This document shows, one piece after another, positions 32,859-45,528 of a DNA stretch of 64,000 nucleotides (within the stretch, counting starts at the first letter, position 1; every line of letters begins with the position of its first letter). The notes under the pieces were generated by a model. That model was given only the letters and a program-made list of their open reading frames with translations, searched no databases and was not told where the DNA came from. Position numbers and translations under genes: made by a program. Source of the DNA: Chloranthus sessilifolius (lineage: Eukaryota > Streptophyta > Magnoliopsida > Chloranthales > Chloranthaceae); the NCBI GenBank assembly GCA_021018995.1, contig CM037590.1, positions 107,943,097-108,007,096 of the forward strand, read 5' to 3'.

Positions 32859-34345
32859 ATGCATCATACCCGGTCTAGGAGTCTAGACGATTTTACATAC
32901 CGAAGTTGAGCGGACTCTCAAGGCGGCTTGCGTTAAACCGACCCTCAAGAAGAGATTCTCAAATCATGGTGGCGATACCGTCCATACAGCACATTTCAGC
33001 CCAATTGCTAGCCCTCCTGTATAATTATACCGAGGTCCCAAATGGAAAAACTATGAAATCAAGCTCAATACACTTCAATCTTTACCTACCTTTTATGGCT
33101 TGATCACGAAGATCCCTACCAACATCTAAGGGACTTCATAAAACTCTATACAATATTACAACTTTCGACAACTAATGTTGAGACCGCTGTTACGACTATT
33201 TCCTTCTCTCTCAAGGAGGAGGCTATGGCTAATTTCATTGCTCGCTGTAAGCATCACCACTTAGGATACACTCAGCCTCAATTTACGAGTGAGTGCTTCC
33301 CAATGTGAAGACTAATCAAATTCGCTAAGCAATTCAGGACTTCAGGCAATTGCCTGGAGAATTATTTCATGAGAGTTAGGAAAGGATGAAGAAATTGTTA
33401 AGAAAATGCCCTCACCATGACGTGCCAAATTGGTCACTTGCACAAAGTTTCTATCAAGGGTTAACTGAGACTAACCAGTTTACAGTCGATGCCGTGAGTG
33501 GAGGAGCCTTTATGGCCTAAATGGCCAACAATCTTGGAATCTATTTTGAAAAATTGGCCAATAATTCAAAGCAAAAATAGGCTTTGTTGAGATCCAATCC
33601 TGATGTAGTCCGCCACACTCCGCTCGTGAGGGGTGGTCTTTACGATCTCAACCAAGAGAAAGTAAAGGAGGACGACATGAGTGCGAAAGTTGCGACACTG
33701 GAACAACAGATTGTAACTTTAATGAGTGCTAAATCAAGCACTACGGACATGTCCTTGGCAAACTATTCAAATTGCCAAAGTTTTACTCATCGACAATCTC
33801 GCTTGCCATCATACCATGAGGCATATGAAAAAGAACAAGTAATGGCATTCTAGAGGGGTGACTATGGGAATTCCTACAACCAGTCGTGGAGGAACACTAA
33901 AAAGTAATAGACTATTAGCGGCAATTTTTTGGAGCAAAACGCCGCTATTATTAAAAAAACTATTAAAGACTATTAGCGGCAAGGGTATTAGCGCGCTTTT
34001 TTGTTAATAGCGGCAATTTTGGCCATCGTTAATAGTCTTGTTTTTGTAGTGGAACCACCCTGGATTTAATTATGGTTTTACGACAGGAGCACAACCAGCA
34101 TTGACTGTTGCACAACCCAGGTTCCTCTAAAACCTAGTTTTCCATCCTAGACCTCCAATACCGATTGTGTAGCAACAATACGGTCCACAAAGCATCGCTC
34201 TTAATGTCACTGCTCAACTCCTCCAATTTACAACAACAATCGCATTAGCATTCTAAGGATTTACACTAGCTTGCTCAATTCTCTCAAACACTTCACTCTC
34301 ATACACAATCCATAACTAAGTTAGAAAGTCAAATTGGCCAACTAG
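32859..34345 (+). pseudogene. Athila-like gag, truncated by the array junction, copy A
   Basis: Starts at ATG 32859 (MHHTRSRS). This copy has many small indels versus B and C. Recognisable pieces are the RQLPGELFHE-like region, GLTETNQFTVDAVSGGAFMA followed by a stop, LRSNPDVVRHTPLVRGGLYD and the tail LESQIGQLV. A CACTA MITE interrupts it at 33895-34051. At 34345/34346 the sequence switches to antisense chromovirus gag, so the rest of the Athila element is missing. Confidence 0.75.
33895..34051. mobile_element. CACTA-type MITE with GCGGC subrepeats, copy A
   Basis: This 157-bp element runs from CACTAAAAAG to CTTGTTTTTGTAGTG, flanked by the 3-bp duplication GAA (33892-33894 and 34052-34054), as expected for CACTA/EnSpm ends. 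The interior has direct and inverted ATTAGCGGCAA / TTGCCGCTATT words. It is inserted in Athila-like gag; the flanking gag reading continues after it. Confidence 0.75.
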
Positions 34346-34741
34346 TGACCATGGAAATAGGGAGGTCGAGTTCTTGAATACTTGGAATCCGGGGTGTATA
34401 GGATAGAATTTCCTCCGAGGAGAAGGTGGCGTTGATTGACAAGCTCTTGGATGGCCTTGTCGCTCCCTTTGCACTTCCATCTCGTCATAAAGAATTGAGT
34501 CCTTTCTGCATGGTGTGATCGGCCACCGAGTCATCTGTTGACTAAAAGTAGTCGCCATCTCACGAATAGGCGATCGCTTGCATTCTTGAGGACCTTCATG
34601 TGATGAGGCCTCATTCACTTGAGAGCCATTAGTTTTCTGCGTCATTGGAGCCATTAAGTCTGATTCCACAAAACGTCAGATGTTAGTAAATTTGCGACAT
34701 AGTACCAAAAGGAATTAACACCGTGGCTTTGATACCAACTA
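34346..34741 (-). pseudogene. Chromovirus gag 5' remnant, unit B
   Basis: Antisense copy of the 21820-22232 region: gag N-terminus (ETNGSQVNEASSHEGPQ) plus leader and PBS. There are many 1-3 base losses at CTG/CAG words relative to units A and C, so the frame is broken. It is cut at 34346 by the array junction. Confidence 0.8.
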
Positions 34742-37700
34742 CACACGACCGGAATCCTTACCCGACCTCAAGGGCCTAGAATTCCGTGTTATGACACTGC
34801 ACGCTTGTTAAGGCGATAAGCGGACATACACATAATTCTTATCTCGATTTAGCATATGGATTAAGGCATTTGATAGTATCATTTAAAAATAAATGATTCA
34901 AGAAAACAACAGCGGAAAACATAGATGACGTTAATTAAGTGATAAATCCTAACCATACATCTATAATCGAAAGCAAGCAGAGGTTTTACGTAGAATAAAA
35001 CAGTCCCAACGCAAACCCAAAATTGGTGCTGAAAAATAAAAGTATCTAATAACAAATCTCCCCTGAAAATAATAAAACTATGACTAAAGAATCTCTCAAT
35101 GCTCAAAGTAGTCCGCCGGATCTATTCCCTCGTCCAGATGGTAGCCGACGTCTTCACTCTCATGAGCCGCATCAGAACGAAAGATCCCTATCCTCAGTGA
35201 TGGAAAAATCAGAGTTCTCACCTGCAACTGTTAGTTTTGGGGAGGGGGTGAGTTTACTCAGTCACGTAAACTCAGCAGGTTGCACAATCGATCCACCATA
35301 AAATATCCAGGTGATCGTGTGTGGAATCGCTTGAGTTGCGGTACATTTTGAAATAAACCAAACAGCTATAAATGAATACAAAAATTTCTAAGATCTCATA
35401 TCTATCATAACAAAACTGAAAAATATAGCATAGAAAGAAAAGAAGTAACATAAAATGAAAAGACCTGACATAACATGAAATGAATATGATGCATCAAGTT
35501 CTGATCTCTTTTTGTGTCTGCTTTGTCGACCTTTCCTATGTGGCATATCTTAAAACTTAATATTGCTTCATACGCCTACACAATGTACTTCACATCTTAC
35601 TTAATTTACGTATACGACCTGTGCCAGGGCCGCTGCTTGAGCCTATCACCCGAGGTCCACGTGTAGATAACCACCTAACCTCCATATCATATCGTATACC
35701 ACCATCCAGCCCGATGAGATTGCATGCATTTAAATCAGTGTCCCCTTACGTTCGGGATACTGTCGTATCGTATTGTCCTTAAGACCCGTCTTGGCTGCAG
35801 ACGTTAGATCTTGCGATGGCACGCAAGACATGGCACGTGTAGAAACTTAATTCGTATTTTGCTGGCCTTCACAACGTAACTTATCAGTATTCGTATCTTA
35901 CCTTATCTTACATATAATTCCTTATCGTTTGCTTAAAACTTAATTTGAAGTGAGCCACGGTGCGATAAGATTCACAAAATCACGCTTTCCAAGGGACGGG
36001 TTCCGTAGTAACCTGGATGTACTTCGTGTGGCAGCCCATACTCCCATAGAGGTGTTGCATCCGTACATGGATGCCTACATTCTAAGTTTCACGTGACCGT
36101 GACGGGAACCCCACCATGACAAAGGCTTAAAAGTCGTGTGACATAGCTTATTTCATTTTAATTGTGCATATGCCCTATCGTGATTTTTCTATGTGGTGCA
36201 TGCCATATGATGAAAGGACTAACTTGGCCAAAAGAAACTATTTCATACACCTTACATACTTGTGAATATAAAATAATAATTAACATTTGAACAGAACAGA
36301 TATTTCATACAAAAATTTTGGAGAAACCTTCTATGGGCCATCAGATTACTGATCGGGCCTTCTGTTTTTAAAGTTTCCTAATATTTGTGCAGTCTCTGTA
36401 TCGACACCTTTTACTAATTTGACCTAAGAGTGGGTCAATGTGGCAGTCAAATGATCCACTTAGCCTAGTTATACAAGGGTTAATATCCCTCACTAAATTT
36501 TCCAATTTGTGAGCCTCAAAGCGCGCCCTAGAAATTTTAGTGACACTTTCTGATCCATTAGATTACATTGAGTTACTATTGAGATCGTTTTGAAGTTGGT
36601 CCTATGGGCCAGTTGGGCCTTGATTCTCAAATATTAAGGGTCAAAGGGAACTCATGGCATTATTTCATGTGGCACCTAAGGCTAAAATAAGAAGACATGA
36701 ACATAGAGTCATCTATCATCTAATCTGAACCATTAGATAGTTAGACAATAAAATTTTATCTAAGGTTGGCTCTTTTGTCCCGATCCTGATTCGAACTCTA
36801 GCGTACTAGATCTTCCAGTCAACGTTGTACAAGATCTAGCAGTCAAGTGAACACTTAGTGTACCTACCATGTGGCGATCAGATTGAACAGATCTGAACCA
36901 TAAGATATTTAAGAAAGATGATTCTAAGGTATTAGGTCTTTGGGCCCAATTTATTTTGATCTCTAAGGTCTCAAATCTAAGGGTCAAAACCTTCATGTTC
37001 ACTTATATCCAAATAGCCTTTTAATTTTCTTGATTTGTGGGCTAAATTCTCTAGTTCTGAACCGTCAGATGTCTCGAGGATTTCCATTAGTGGAGATGGT
37101 CCATCTTTGCTCTATTTCTTGGGTTGGGCCCACAAGGTCCAACCTTGAATCTATTTCGTTTGAAATCAATGGTGCTAAAGGGATGGTTGCACCAAAATAT
37201 TGGCGCACCAAACTATTGGTTTCCTACATGTACTTAAATGCTCCTGACTACAATGGTCGGTACCGGTGAGTTATCACCAGCAATGACGGCGCTTGGTTGG
37301 GCCGATCCTCGAAGAATTCATTTTATCCCACTCTTTGATTTTGACAATCATTAGTTTTTCCCAATCAATCAAGTGAATATAGAAGATAAATCAACTGTCC
37401 TGATTTTTATAAAGGCTTCCATGCGAGGTGGGCCAATCATAAAAAGAAAACTTGCCTGAAACTGTACCTAATCTAAACATACTCAGATCTGGCTTGGGCT
37501 TTAGTTTAATCCATTGTATTCCCAGTCTTGGTCAAATTGGACCCGACTTCCCGAGTGCTACTGATAGCGCATGGACTGTAACCCGCCCAAGAAATAAAAT
37601 ACAAAAGAACTGTGGGTCCTATAAATCCAGTCCCAGATATATGTAGATATATATATAGAGTGACGGATGACTTAGTAATTTTGCTTCCTATTTTAGGAAA

Positions 37701-39087
37701 GAAGATATTGGTGGCGCTTAATCGCTTTGGGAGTATCGAACTCATCGATCACAGGTTTCTCCACTATTGTGCTCAGTAGCCATAAGTAACTCGCACTCCA
37801 CAAGGTGGCCGTCTAATACAATAAAATAATAGGTGTCTAATACAATGCAATAATAGGTGAGACCGATTCCTTATGTAGCACCATAAATCATGATGAAATC
37901 TCTGAATGAATCTAACGCCATCGTGATGGGGATCTAATACCTTCAAAACACTAGATCCGATAGTTTGATATATCGTTTATGCACTCCTAGATTAAGTCAG
38001 TGTTCTGATGGCTGCACATCTTGACCCATAGAAATACTATCTTTAAGTTGATTTGAATAAGGTGCATGTATTAAGGTTTCACAAAAGATCTTAGCCCAAA
38101 AATAAGGTAAGAAAGAAAGACAAGGGAAGAGTACTCTCGTCAAATTAATGGAGACTTGTTGTCAAGCTTTTGTTGGCAAACTTCCATTTATATATTTAGT
38201 AAATATATCATATTAGATACATACAACTTAATTATTATAACAAACAAACATAGAGCAAATAAATAAATAAAATAAACCTACCAGTCCGAGGTTTAGCCAT
38301 GCGCTAAGATAGACAAAAATGTTTTGTATAGATCTGAGAGTAATTTATTTTGGCACGTCACATTTTCTAAATGTAAAATCCCTCAATTTTAGGTCGAAGG
38401 GTGTTAGATCCTTATACCTCGACATATCTAGATAAGATTGTTCTTAAGATCTTAGATTTATTTTGGGTTTAAAAATAAATAAATAAATAAAAATACATAT
38501 ATAAACATAAATACTGAATAATTTAAGATGGATTTAGGGGCACCCACCTGTTGGAGCGTGTACGGGTTGATTCTGATCGATTCGGCGACACGATAGCTTA
38601 CGCGTCGATTCAGCGATGCTGCAGTTTATCGCTTTAGCGATGCGTTTTCGATAGTAGTTCGGCGGGTGCTAGGTAGATTGGATGCGAGAGAAAGAAAGGG
38701 ATTATTACAACATTAATGGTGCCGAGATATTGGTAGAGAAGGAACGAGTGGCGGAGATAGATGGAAGAGGAAGAAGCTAGGGATATGAGAGTTTATAGAG
38801 AGAGGATGAAGACTTAATTTGGGCATGATTTGCCAAAAAGGCAAGAGTTCAAAGACCCAAATTCCCTTCTAAAATTAGGGAATCATGGGGCATAAAAGGC
38901 TAGTTTTTATTATTCCTAAAATATAATATATTGCTAGCTAGTAATCGGGTTCAACTAAAATTATAAAGTTTCTACACTAATGGTTGTGTGTGTGGGTTGG
39001 GTTAGAGTGTGGAGCACTCACATGGGGCTTGGTGATTCATGACATCTAAAGCCATTGAATGCCCATCCTATGATCCGGGTCATAACA
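34742..39087 (-). repeat. Chromovirus LTR, unit B
   Basis: 4,346 bp, followed directly by TTTCC and the GPDH intron end, as in unit A. It carries the B/C/D-specific bases (ACATAGATG, CACCCGAGG, GCGATGGC, ATATTGGCGC). No partner LTR exists on its left within the unit, only the gag fragment. Confidence 0.9.
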
Positions 39088-39253
39088 TTTCCGGTATTAG
39101 ATCTGACTATACAGAGTCACACTATTGGGACTTTGAAACTTGTTAGCCACTGCTTTGACTTCTTGAACATGAAATGGCCCAAGCCCTAATCGCCTAAGAT
39201 TTATCTGAGTTACCAATGGCCTAAGTATATATGTATGCGGTTTGCATTTACAG

Positions 39254-39380
39254 GGAGCTGCCATCGGAAGCCATTCTTCAAGCATTAAGAGATGAAACCA
39301 TGAATGATCCTCGTGATCGAATTGAGATGGCACAAAGCCATGCTTTCTACAGGCCGTCACTTCTCGGCCAACCTAAATAA
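39254..39380 (+). CDS. GPDH terminal exon, copy B
   Basis: Identical over 127 bp to 26589-26715, with the AG acceptor at 39252-39253 and the TAA stop kept. The nearest in-phase donor is still the one at 2307, now 36.9 kb away, with copy A in between. It could serve as an alternative terminal exon giving the same protein, but more likely is unused. Confidence 0.8.
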
Positions 39381-39803
39381 TAACAGATTGATGGTCATAT
39401 CAAGTGAGGCAACAATTTCATGGTGTGGCTCACTAAAATCTACTGCCAGAGAGAGAGAGAGAGAGAGGTATTGTTGGGTATTCATTCAATTTTTAATTAG
39501 CTTAGTTAATGTTGTAAATGTCTGTAAGGGGTGGGTTTAAAGTGACTTGATTAGTATATCAGACATTCTTGTTACTGCTACATTGTATTTGTGTGATTTG
39601 ATCATTTTAATACTTTAGTCATTATATTTGATTTGGATAGTGGTTCAATATTAGATGATCAAATTGTGATGCCTACCTGGATCCTTCCATTCTCTTGGTG
39701 TAATTATGAATACCAACTGTGATACCTGCATGGATCCTTCAATCCTCCTGGATTCGCCATGTTTCATATCCCACGAGATAAAAAAATATTACAACCATGT
39801 GAA

Positions 39804-39807
<4 letters not shown>

Positions 39808-39854
<47 letters not shown>
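39808..39854. repeat. TA microsatellite, unit B
   Basis: 47-bp TA run, against 53 bp in unit A and 51 bp in unit C. The length difference suggests separate physical copies. Confidence 0.9.
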
Positions 39855-39856
<2 letters not shown>

Positions 39857-40323
39857 ATTATGGGGTGGCTGCCTTAGAGGTATAGAGGTATAGCGTTTGA
39901 ACCCTACACTAGGGCCGAGTTCATTGCCACATGACACGTGATCCTAAAACAAACACTCGTTTTAGAATCATTAGCCACATGGCACATGACCGAAGAAAAT
40001 CATTTTATGACATTTTTGCGATGAGCCTAGATTATCAGACTTCCGCATTGCAATCACCTATACCTATACATGAATTAATTAGTCTTTCAAAAGTGTTATA
40101 AATCAAACATTGACTTTCCAGATCTCAATTTATTATTTTTATTTGGACCACTAATAGGAAGCACCAACTTTTCGCGCTCCCAACAACACCCAATATTATA
40201 TTTCACATTAAAATGCCTTGTAGTGGAAGAGTAGGGAGTTTGATCCTCCTCCCTACATGAAACCTAAGCCAAGAAAGAAATACACGAGTCCCATACTCTT
40301 GAGGCTCAACTATTCCATATAAC

Positions 40324-40619
40324 TAGGGCTGTCAACGGGCTTGATTTCAGGCCCAATATTTTTAGTCATTTAATAAATGGGCCAGCTAAGTCCGGATAAG
40401 AAATGGGTTCGGGTTTGGGCTGCAAAGTGTAAGCCGAACTTGACTCTACTCAGTAAAATGAGGCCCTTATAAAAAAAACTCTTTAAAAAAGCTCTTAAAA
40501 AATATTAGAAACCCGATCCGGCTTGGCTCGGATAGCTATCGGGCCGGGTTCGGCCTCGCATTATATCTTTAAAAAAAAGGGCCTATAGAAAAACTCGGCT
40601 CGGCCGGTTGACAGCCCTA
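40324..40619. mobile_element. hAT-like MITE, copy B
   Basis: Same element as 27665-27967 with the 13-bp terminal inverted repeats intact. It is shorter by a few bases in a GGCCAGGCCGGGC stretch. Confidence 0.7.
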
Positions 40620-42172
40620 CAACATGCAACAGAAAAAGACAGATTACAAAGTATAAAAGAATCCAAATTTTTTTTGGGTACCTCTGTGCGCGCCCTTTCG
40701 TTCTCTGATAGCGCCGATGTCTCATACCCTTTGAAAAGCGTTGATTGCTTCGGATCAGATGAGAGAGATCTATAGATCATGAACTTCAAATCAGACGGCT
40801 CAGATTAGGTTTTCACATGTCATATGTGCCTAAAATATCCAGTCTTCCATTAAGTTTGGTGCAACTGCCAACTTTCTCCTACATGGTGCGTAACCATCGC
40901 CGCAGAAAGTTTAGTATAAGGTATTTTGATGTCATGTCAGTTAAAAACCGATAAAATGTCACGCCATGGAAGGAGTCTTCACTGTAGAATTCGCCTAATT
41001 CAGCCTCACATAGCTGATTTTTTATGTGAGGATATATAGCCCACAAGGCAGGCGATGTGGATTATCGTTCAATCACCTCCTCCTCGTATTTCAAAATTTG
41101 TGTTTTATTATTTCATTTGCTTTCGTGTTTTGCCTACTACTCAAGGAAAACATATTAAATTTAGTCTCATATTGAAATGGTTGTGCTTATGTAGTCTTTT
41201 ATCAATTGGTTTTGAGTTGTCACTACAGATGGCCCTCGCGGCGTATCCGTCAGTCCAATCTGAGAGGGCTGATCCGGAAATCAATTAATTGGGCGGGTGC
41301 ACATGTACCTACATGTGTGCAAGGGAGAGTGCAAACTCAAGATTTGGTGCCTATAAAAGGAGCTCCTCTCAAACCAAAAGAGAATAGTCAAAAACCAGTC
41401 TTCTTTCTTCCTCTCTTCATATGTTGGTTTCGCATTTAAGCTTTTTTGAGCAAACAATCAGTCCGTGGTGTGAGATCTACCCTTTGTGCTTGAGAGAAGA
41501 TCCGTAGGTGGTGAGCTGTTAGATCATAGAGACGGCATGCTGGTGACCCTGTATATCGGTAAATTAACCAGGGGGCACAAATCACCAAATGACACGGTCT
41601 CTGGATCTGTTCACTTGTTCATATCATCAGTGCAATGATCAACAATTAATCACTCAACTTACATTTAATTTCCAATACGGTAGAGTTATACTTGATTCTC
41701 CCCGCATAAAGTATTATATGTTGGTAACAGTCTTCACGTGCCCCACAACCCGCAAGGATATAATTCTTTACCCCCACTTAAATTTATGTTTTGATTAATT
41801 AGCATAGTATTATCTCATTGTGATTAACTATTTCAGATAAGTTAAACATTTGACGTACTGAAAAGACTATTGGTCCATCCAAGTGTCTCAGCCATAAGTT
41901 AGAAAGAGTAATTAAATAAGGGATTTATCCCAGCTAGCAAGTCGAGGAGTTGATGATTGGAGTTCTCCATAAGGAGATTGACCATTCTCCATAAGGAGAT
42001 TGACCATCTCGAATTGCCCCATGGAGTTCATTTACGCATACTTTATATTATCGTTTTTTGAAACTATTTAGCTTGTTTTGCTAATATTAAACTTGCTATT
42101 TCAAAAGGAATAAAAGCAAAAAAACAAAAAAAAAATTCAAAACAGAGCATCTCTCGATTGATGTAGATTATC
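40620..42172. other. Unassigned stretch, unit B (counterpart of 27968-29512)
   Basis: Same content as in unit A, with the TATA-like TATAAAAG at 41352-41359 and the duplicated 22-bp unit. No gene was recognised. Confidence 0.35.
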
Positions 42173-42718
42173 TGTTGTACTACCTCATTTCCGAGGGCCT
42201 AGAATTTAGAGTTATGACTCGCATGCATCCCTAATATGCTAAGCGGATATATCCATAATCGAGTTCTCACGTGTCTGATTTCACAAAATATGTGAATCCA
42301 ACAAATAAAAATAAGATATAAGGGCAGCCATAAATAATGAATAAATGCGATAAAAATTTATTAAATAACTACTAATCGAAGGAAGAGTAATGTCAAACGA
42401 AATCAAAGTATGAGGCACGAATAGACAATGATTGTATGAATAAAATGAAAGAATAACTGCTAAACTAAAGGTCCTAATCTCTATACCAAACTAGAGCTAT
42501 TAGCAATCGGCGCTCGGATCAAAGTCAGCACTAAGGTCTTCCTGGTGTCCTGCAGCGTCGCCCTCCCATGGCTCCTGGTACTCTGTGTCACGGGGTAAAT
42601 GAAATCAACGTCAGTACGGTCGGGATATTCAGCGTCCACTCTGTCGATATAGTCACCTGAAATAATAAATACCACGAGGGTTGAGTTGCTAAACAACGCA
42701 CAACTTAGTGGCTCAAGA
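42173..42718 (-). repeat. Diverged chromovirus LTR fragment, copy B
   Basis: Counterpart of 29513-30040. It retains a GTCCTGCAGCGTCGCCC segment that is reduced in unit A. Confidence 0.65.
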
Positions 42719-43710
42719 GTCTGAACGAAGGTGAGCTCGCGGGTTTGGATTAGCTTGGGCTTGCTCGTCTTCCTTCTCTCCTTGATGTTTCCCTCGTTTT
42801 TGGACCTTATCTATGCGGCGATTTGTCATTGGGATGCAGAAGCCCATGTCTTTCGTTTTGGTTTGCGTGAGCTGACTCCGAAGTTTGAAGAGATTCCCAA
42901 TCTATCGAGTCTGAGACTTCATCGTAGCCTTGCCAAGGTGGTGCCGAAGCCATGTTACGTCAAGGTAGTTCATACGATTTTAGGCTCGAAGAAAATGAAT
43001 ATGAGAAAAGTCTAGCGGTGCCCACTAGGTGTTCGATGAAATTCTGAGAGAGATTTTCACGATGAAAGTTTCATAAAATTATCGGCCAGAAATATTTATA
43101 ATGGGAACGCTTTTGTTCTTCGCCTTCTCTCAGAGGTCCTTTTCTACACGGGGGGAGAGAGCTTCTCTCTCGCACTTTGTGATGTGTTGGCGGTGGTTGA
43201 AAAGGGCTGTGCCATTGTTTATTTTGTGTTGGCTGAGCACTTCTGAAGACTTGATGCGTCTGCTTCAGGAAAATAGAGGGCTTCCGCGGGTGTCTGACCC
43301 TCTTTTAGATCTGGCTTGGTGAGCATCTTGCCATTTTGGGACTCGTGCCTCATTTTTATGTGATGCGAGGAGAGGCTGCTTGGTGCTTTTTGGGCCGATG
43401 CCCTTAGTTGCTACAGAAGAACACGCGCGAGATGCGCCTTTGGCTGACCGAGGTTGAGCTTGTGTGGAGGCTTCCATGGCTCGATGGGACTTTTTTTATA
43501 GTGCGTTCCAGGGGTTATGAGGGCATTACACTTCTGGGTTTGAATTGTAGTACTCATTACTTCCCCTCGCGAGTGTTGTGCCAATTTGGCTATACCCAGC
43601 ATGTGCCTTGTATTGCAAGACCTCTCTTATGTAGCTTGATTTTTACTGAGTCTTTAAGGGATCTCGAGAAGATAGCGGTTAATCACCACATAATTTACCA
43701 TTTGATTACC
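42719..43710 (+). pseudogene. DUF7745 / plant-mobile-domain-like remnant, copy B
   Basis: Counterpart of 30041-31030. The longest clean pieces are 42731-43015 and 43408-43755. There are extra single-base losses near 43015-43075 (for example CTAGCGG versus CTAGCCGG). It is a pseudogene. Confidence 0.5.
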
Positions 43711-43723
43711 CTTAACTTAGCGA

Positions 43724-45263
43724 TGTTAAACCCCGCTTTGCTACTAATAAGTTAACGATATGCAGATATAAAGGAAATTACAGTGAAATATAGCCAAAGA
43801 GTTAATATTCATCAAAATGAACTCAATGAGTAGTAAAAAGACGATTTAGCGTAAGAAGACGATTCGCTATACGTTGAAAACTAGTAAATCGTAAAAGACG
43901 ATTGAGCGTTGATAAAGAAGAGAATGAGAAAATTGTAATTTACGATTCTCTAGAAGCTGAAGCACACAAGAAGAAAAAGTGAGCAATCGTAAGAAAAATC
44001 GTAATTGAAGAATCGTCATAATAGGAGAAGCCATAAAACCGAGACTTACGATATTCCTAAAAGAGAAGAAAAATGACAATCATAATTTACGACAGCGTAA
44101 GAAATGCTTCCCACCGGTGAATTGGTACTGCCGTGAAGATTTACAATCCATGCAACAAAATTGAAGAAAATGCATAAACGTAATTTATGATTATGCGTAA
44201 GAAAGGCTTCCTTATTGCTGAATCTCACATTGTAAAGATTTACACCACCATGCGACAAAATAGAAGAGTTCTTAAATTAGAAGATTGGCTACTCGCGGAT
44301 CTGAGAAGATCGATGAAGATTAACTCTAGAAGATCGCTATTGCTGAAATAAAAGAAAGAGTCCACATCACATCAACCGTTAAAAGCGAGGAAGAATATAA
44401 TTAGGAAATAGAGTTATACATGATACTTTTATTTAGTAGTTTCTTTTATTAGAATTAGATTTTTATAAATTGATCCCTTATGATCTATAAATAAGAGGGC
44501 TCGACATAGGAATAGGCATCGAAAAATTTCTCATCATCAATTGACAACTGAGGTTGGGTTTTCTTTCAATCGTTAGAATAGATTTTTATTGCTTTGTAGT
44601 TTAGATATCCAAGGTTCCTTGATCACAATTGACACCTCGGATTGAGAGCTAGAAGATTAGTGTAGATATCCTAATTTCTCAGAAGCAATTGACGACTGTA
44701 ACTGAGGGGTGAAAGATATATTTATTTTACTTTCTAGTTTAGATTTATTTATTTTATTTACATGCTTTGTAAACATTTTCAAGTCTTAATTCGAATTGAC
44801 GACTCAAGTTGAAATTTGCAGATTAGTGTAACGGTTTTAATTTTCGATCTTTAATTTTCTTGAATTTGATTGACGCCCAGATTTTAGGAGATTGTTGATT
44901 AGATTAAATCTGTATTAAAGGATTTTAGCTTTTGATTGTGACCAAATTCTAAAAGACTACAATACAATGTAACGATACTGTTTATTTTTATAAATATCTG
45001 ATGGCTGAAGATTGCGATTGACGACCTCAATCTGAAGGAGGATTAGGATTTATTTTATACAATTTAGAATAAAAATCCATTCTTTATTCATATTTCTCCA
45101 ATAGTTTAGAATCTTAAAAGATAAATATAAACTTTGAAATAGGAATATAAAAGATAATCACTTCTTCGTAGGAACGATCCTATACTAGCTCTACAATTTT
45201 CATTGTAAAGCGCTTGCAATAGGTTAAGACTTAATTAACACACATAAGTAGCGATGAAGTTTT
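43724..45263 (+). repeat. Athila-like LTR, copy B
   Basis: Counterpart of 31053-32600, with TATA box TATAAATA at 44486-44493. The 44020-44240 part differs from A and C at nearly every CAG/CTG word. The PBS starts at 45264. Confidence 0.65.
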
Positions 45264-45528
45264 TGGCGCCGTTGTCAGGGAAGCGATTTATCTATAGTTT
45301 ATATTTCAATGTAAAAGTAAGTATTTATCTTTCTCTTTTTACACTTCTTAATATACATATATTTTTTTATCCCTTCTTAATCTTTTCCAAGATTATTCGG
45401 AGCAAGTAAATCAAGGTTTTAACTTCCCCTGATCAGAGAAGCCAGAGGCCCAGATTTGTTTCTATCCCTGCTTTCTAAAAAAAAAAAGCATATAATATAT
45501 ATAATAATAATAATAATTTTTCTGGTGT

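Larger units (their letters stand above)
21820..34345. repeat. Tandem unit A (12.5 kb)
   Basis: First unit of the head-to-tail array. It starts inside chromovirus gag at TGACCATGG and ends where Athila-like gag meets the same TGACCATGG sequence again. Contents: gag 5' part, LTR, intron end, GPDH last exon, TA tract, hAT MITE, unassigned stretch, diverged LTR piece, DUF7745-like remnant, Athila-like LTR, PBS, gag and CACTA MITE. It is about 180 bp shorter than B and C, mostly within the LTR. Confidence 0.9.

Noticed and set aside
34316-34669. 117-codon minus-strand frame as a real protein
   Set aside because: It crosses the array junction, mixing chromovirus gag with antisense Athila-like sequence, and is a chance fusion frame.
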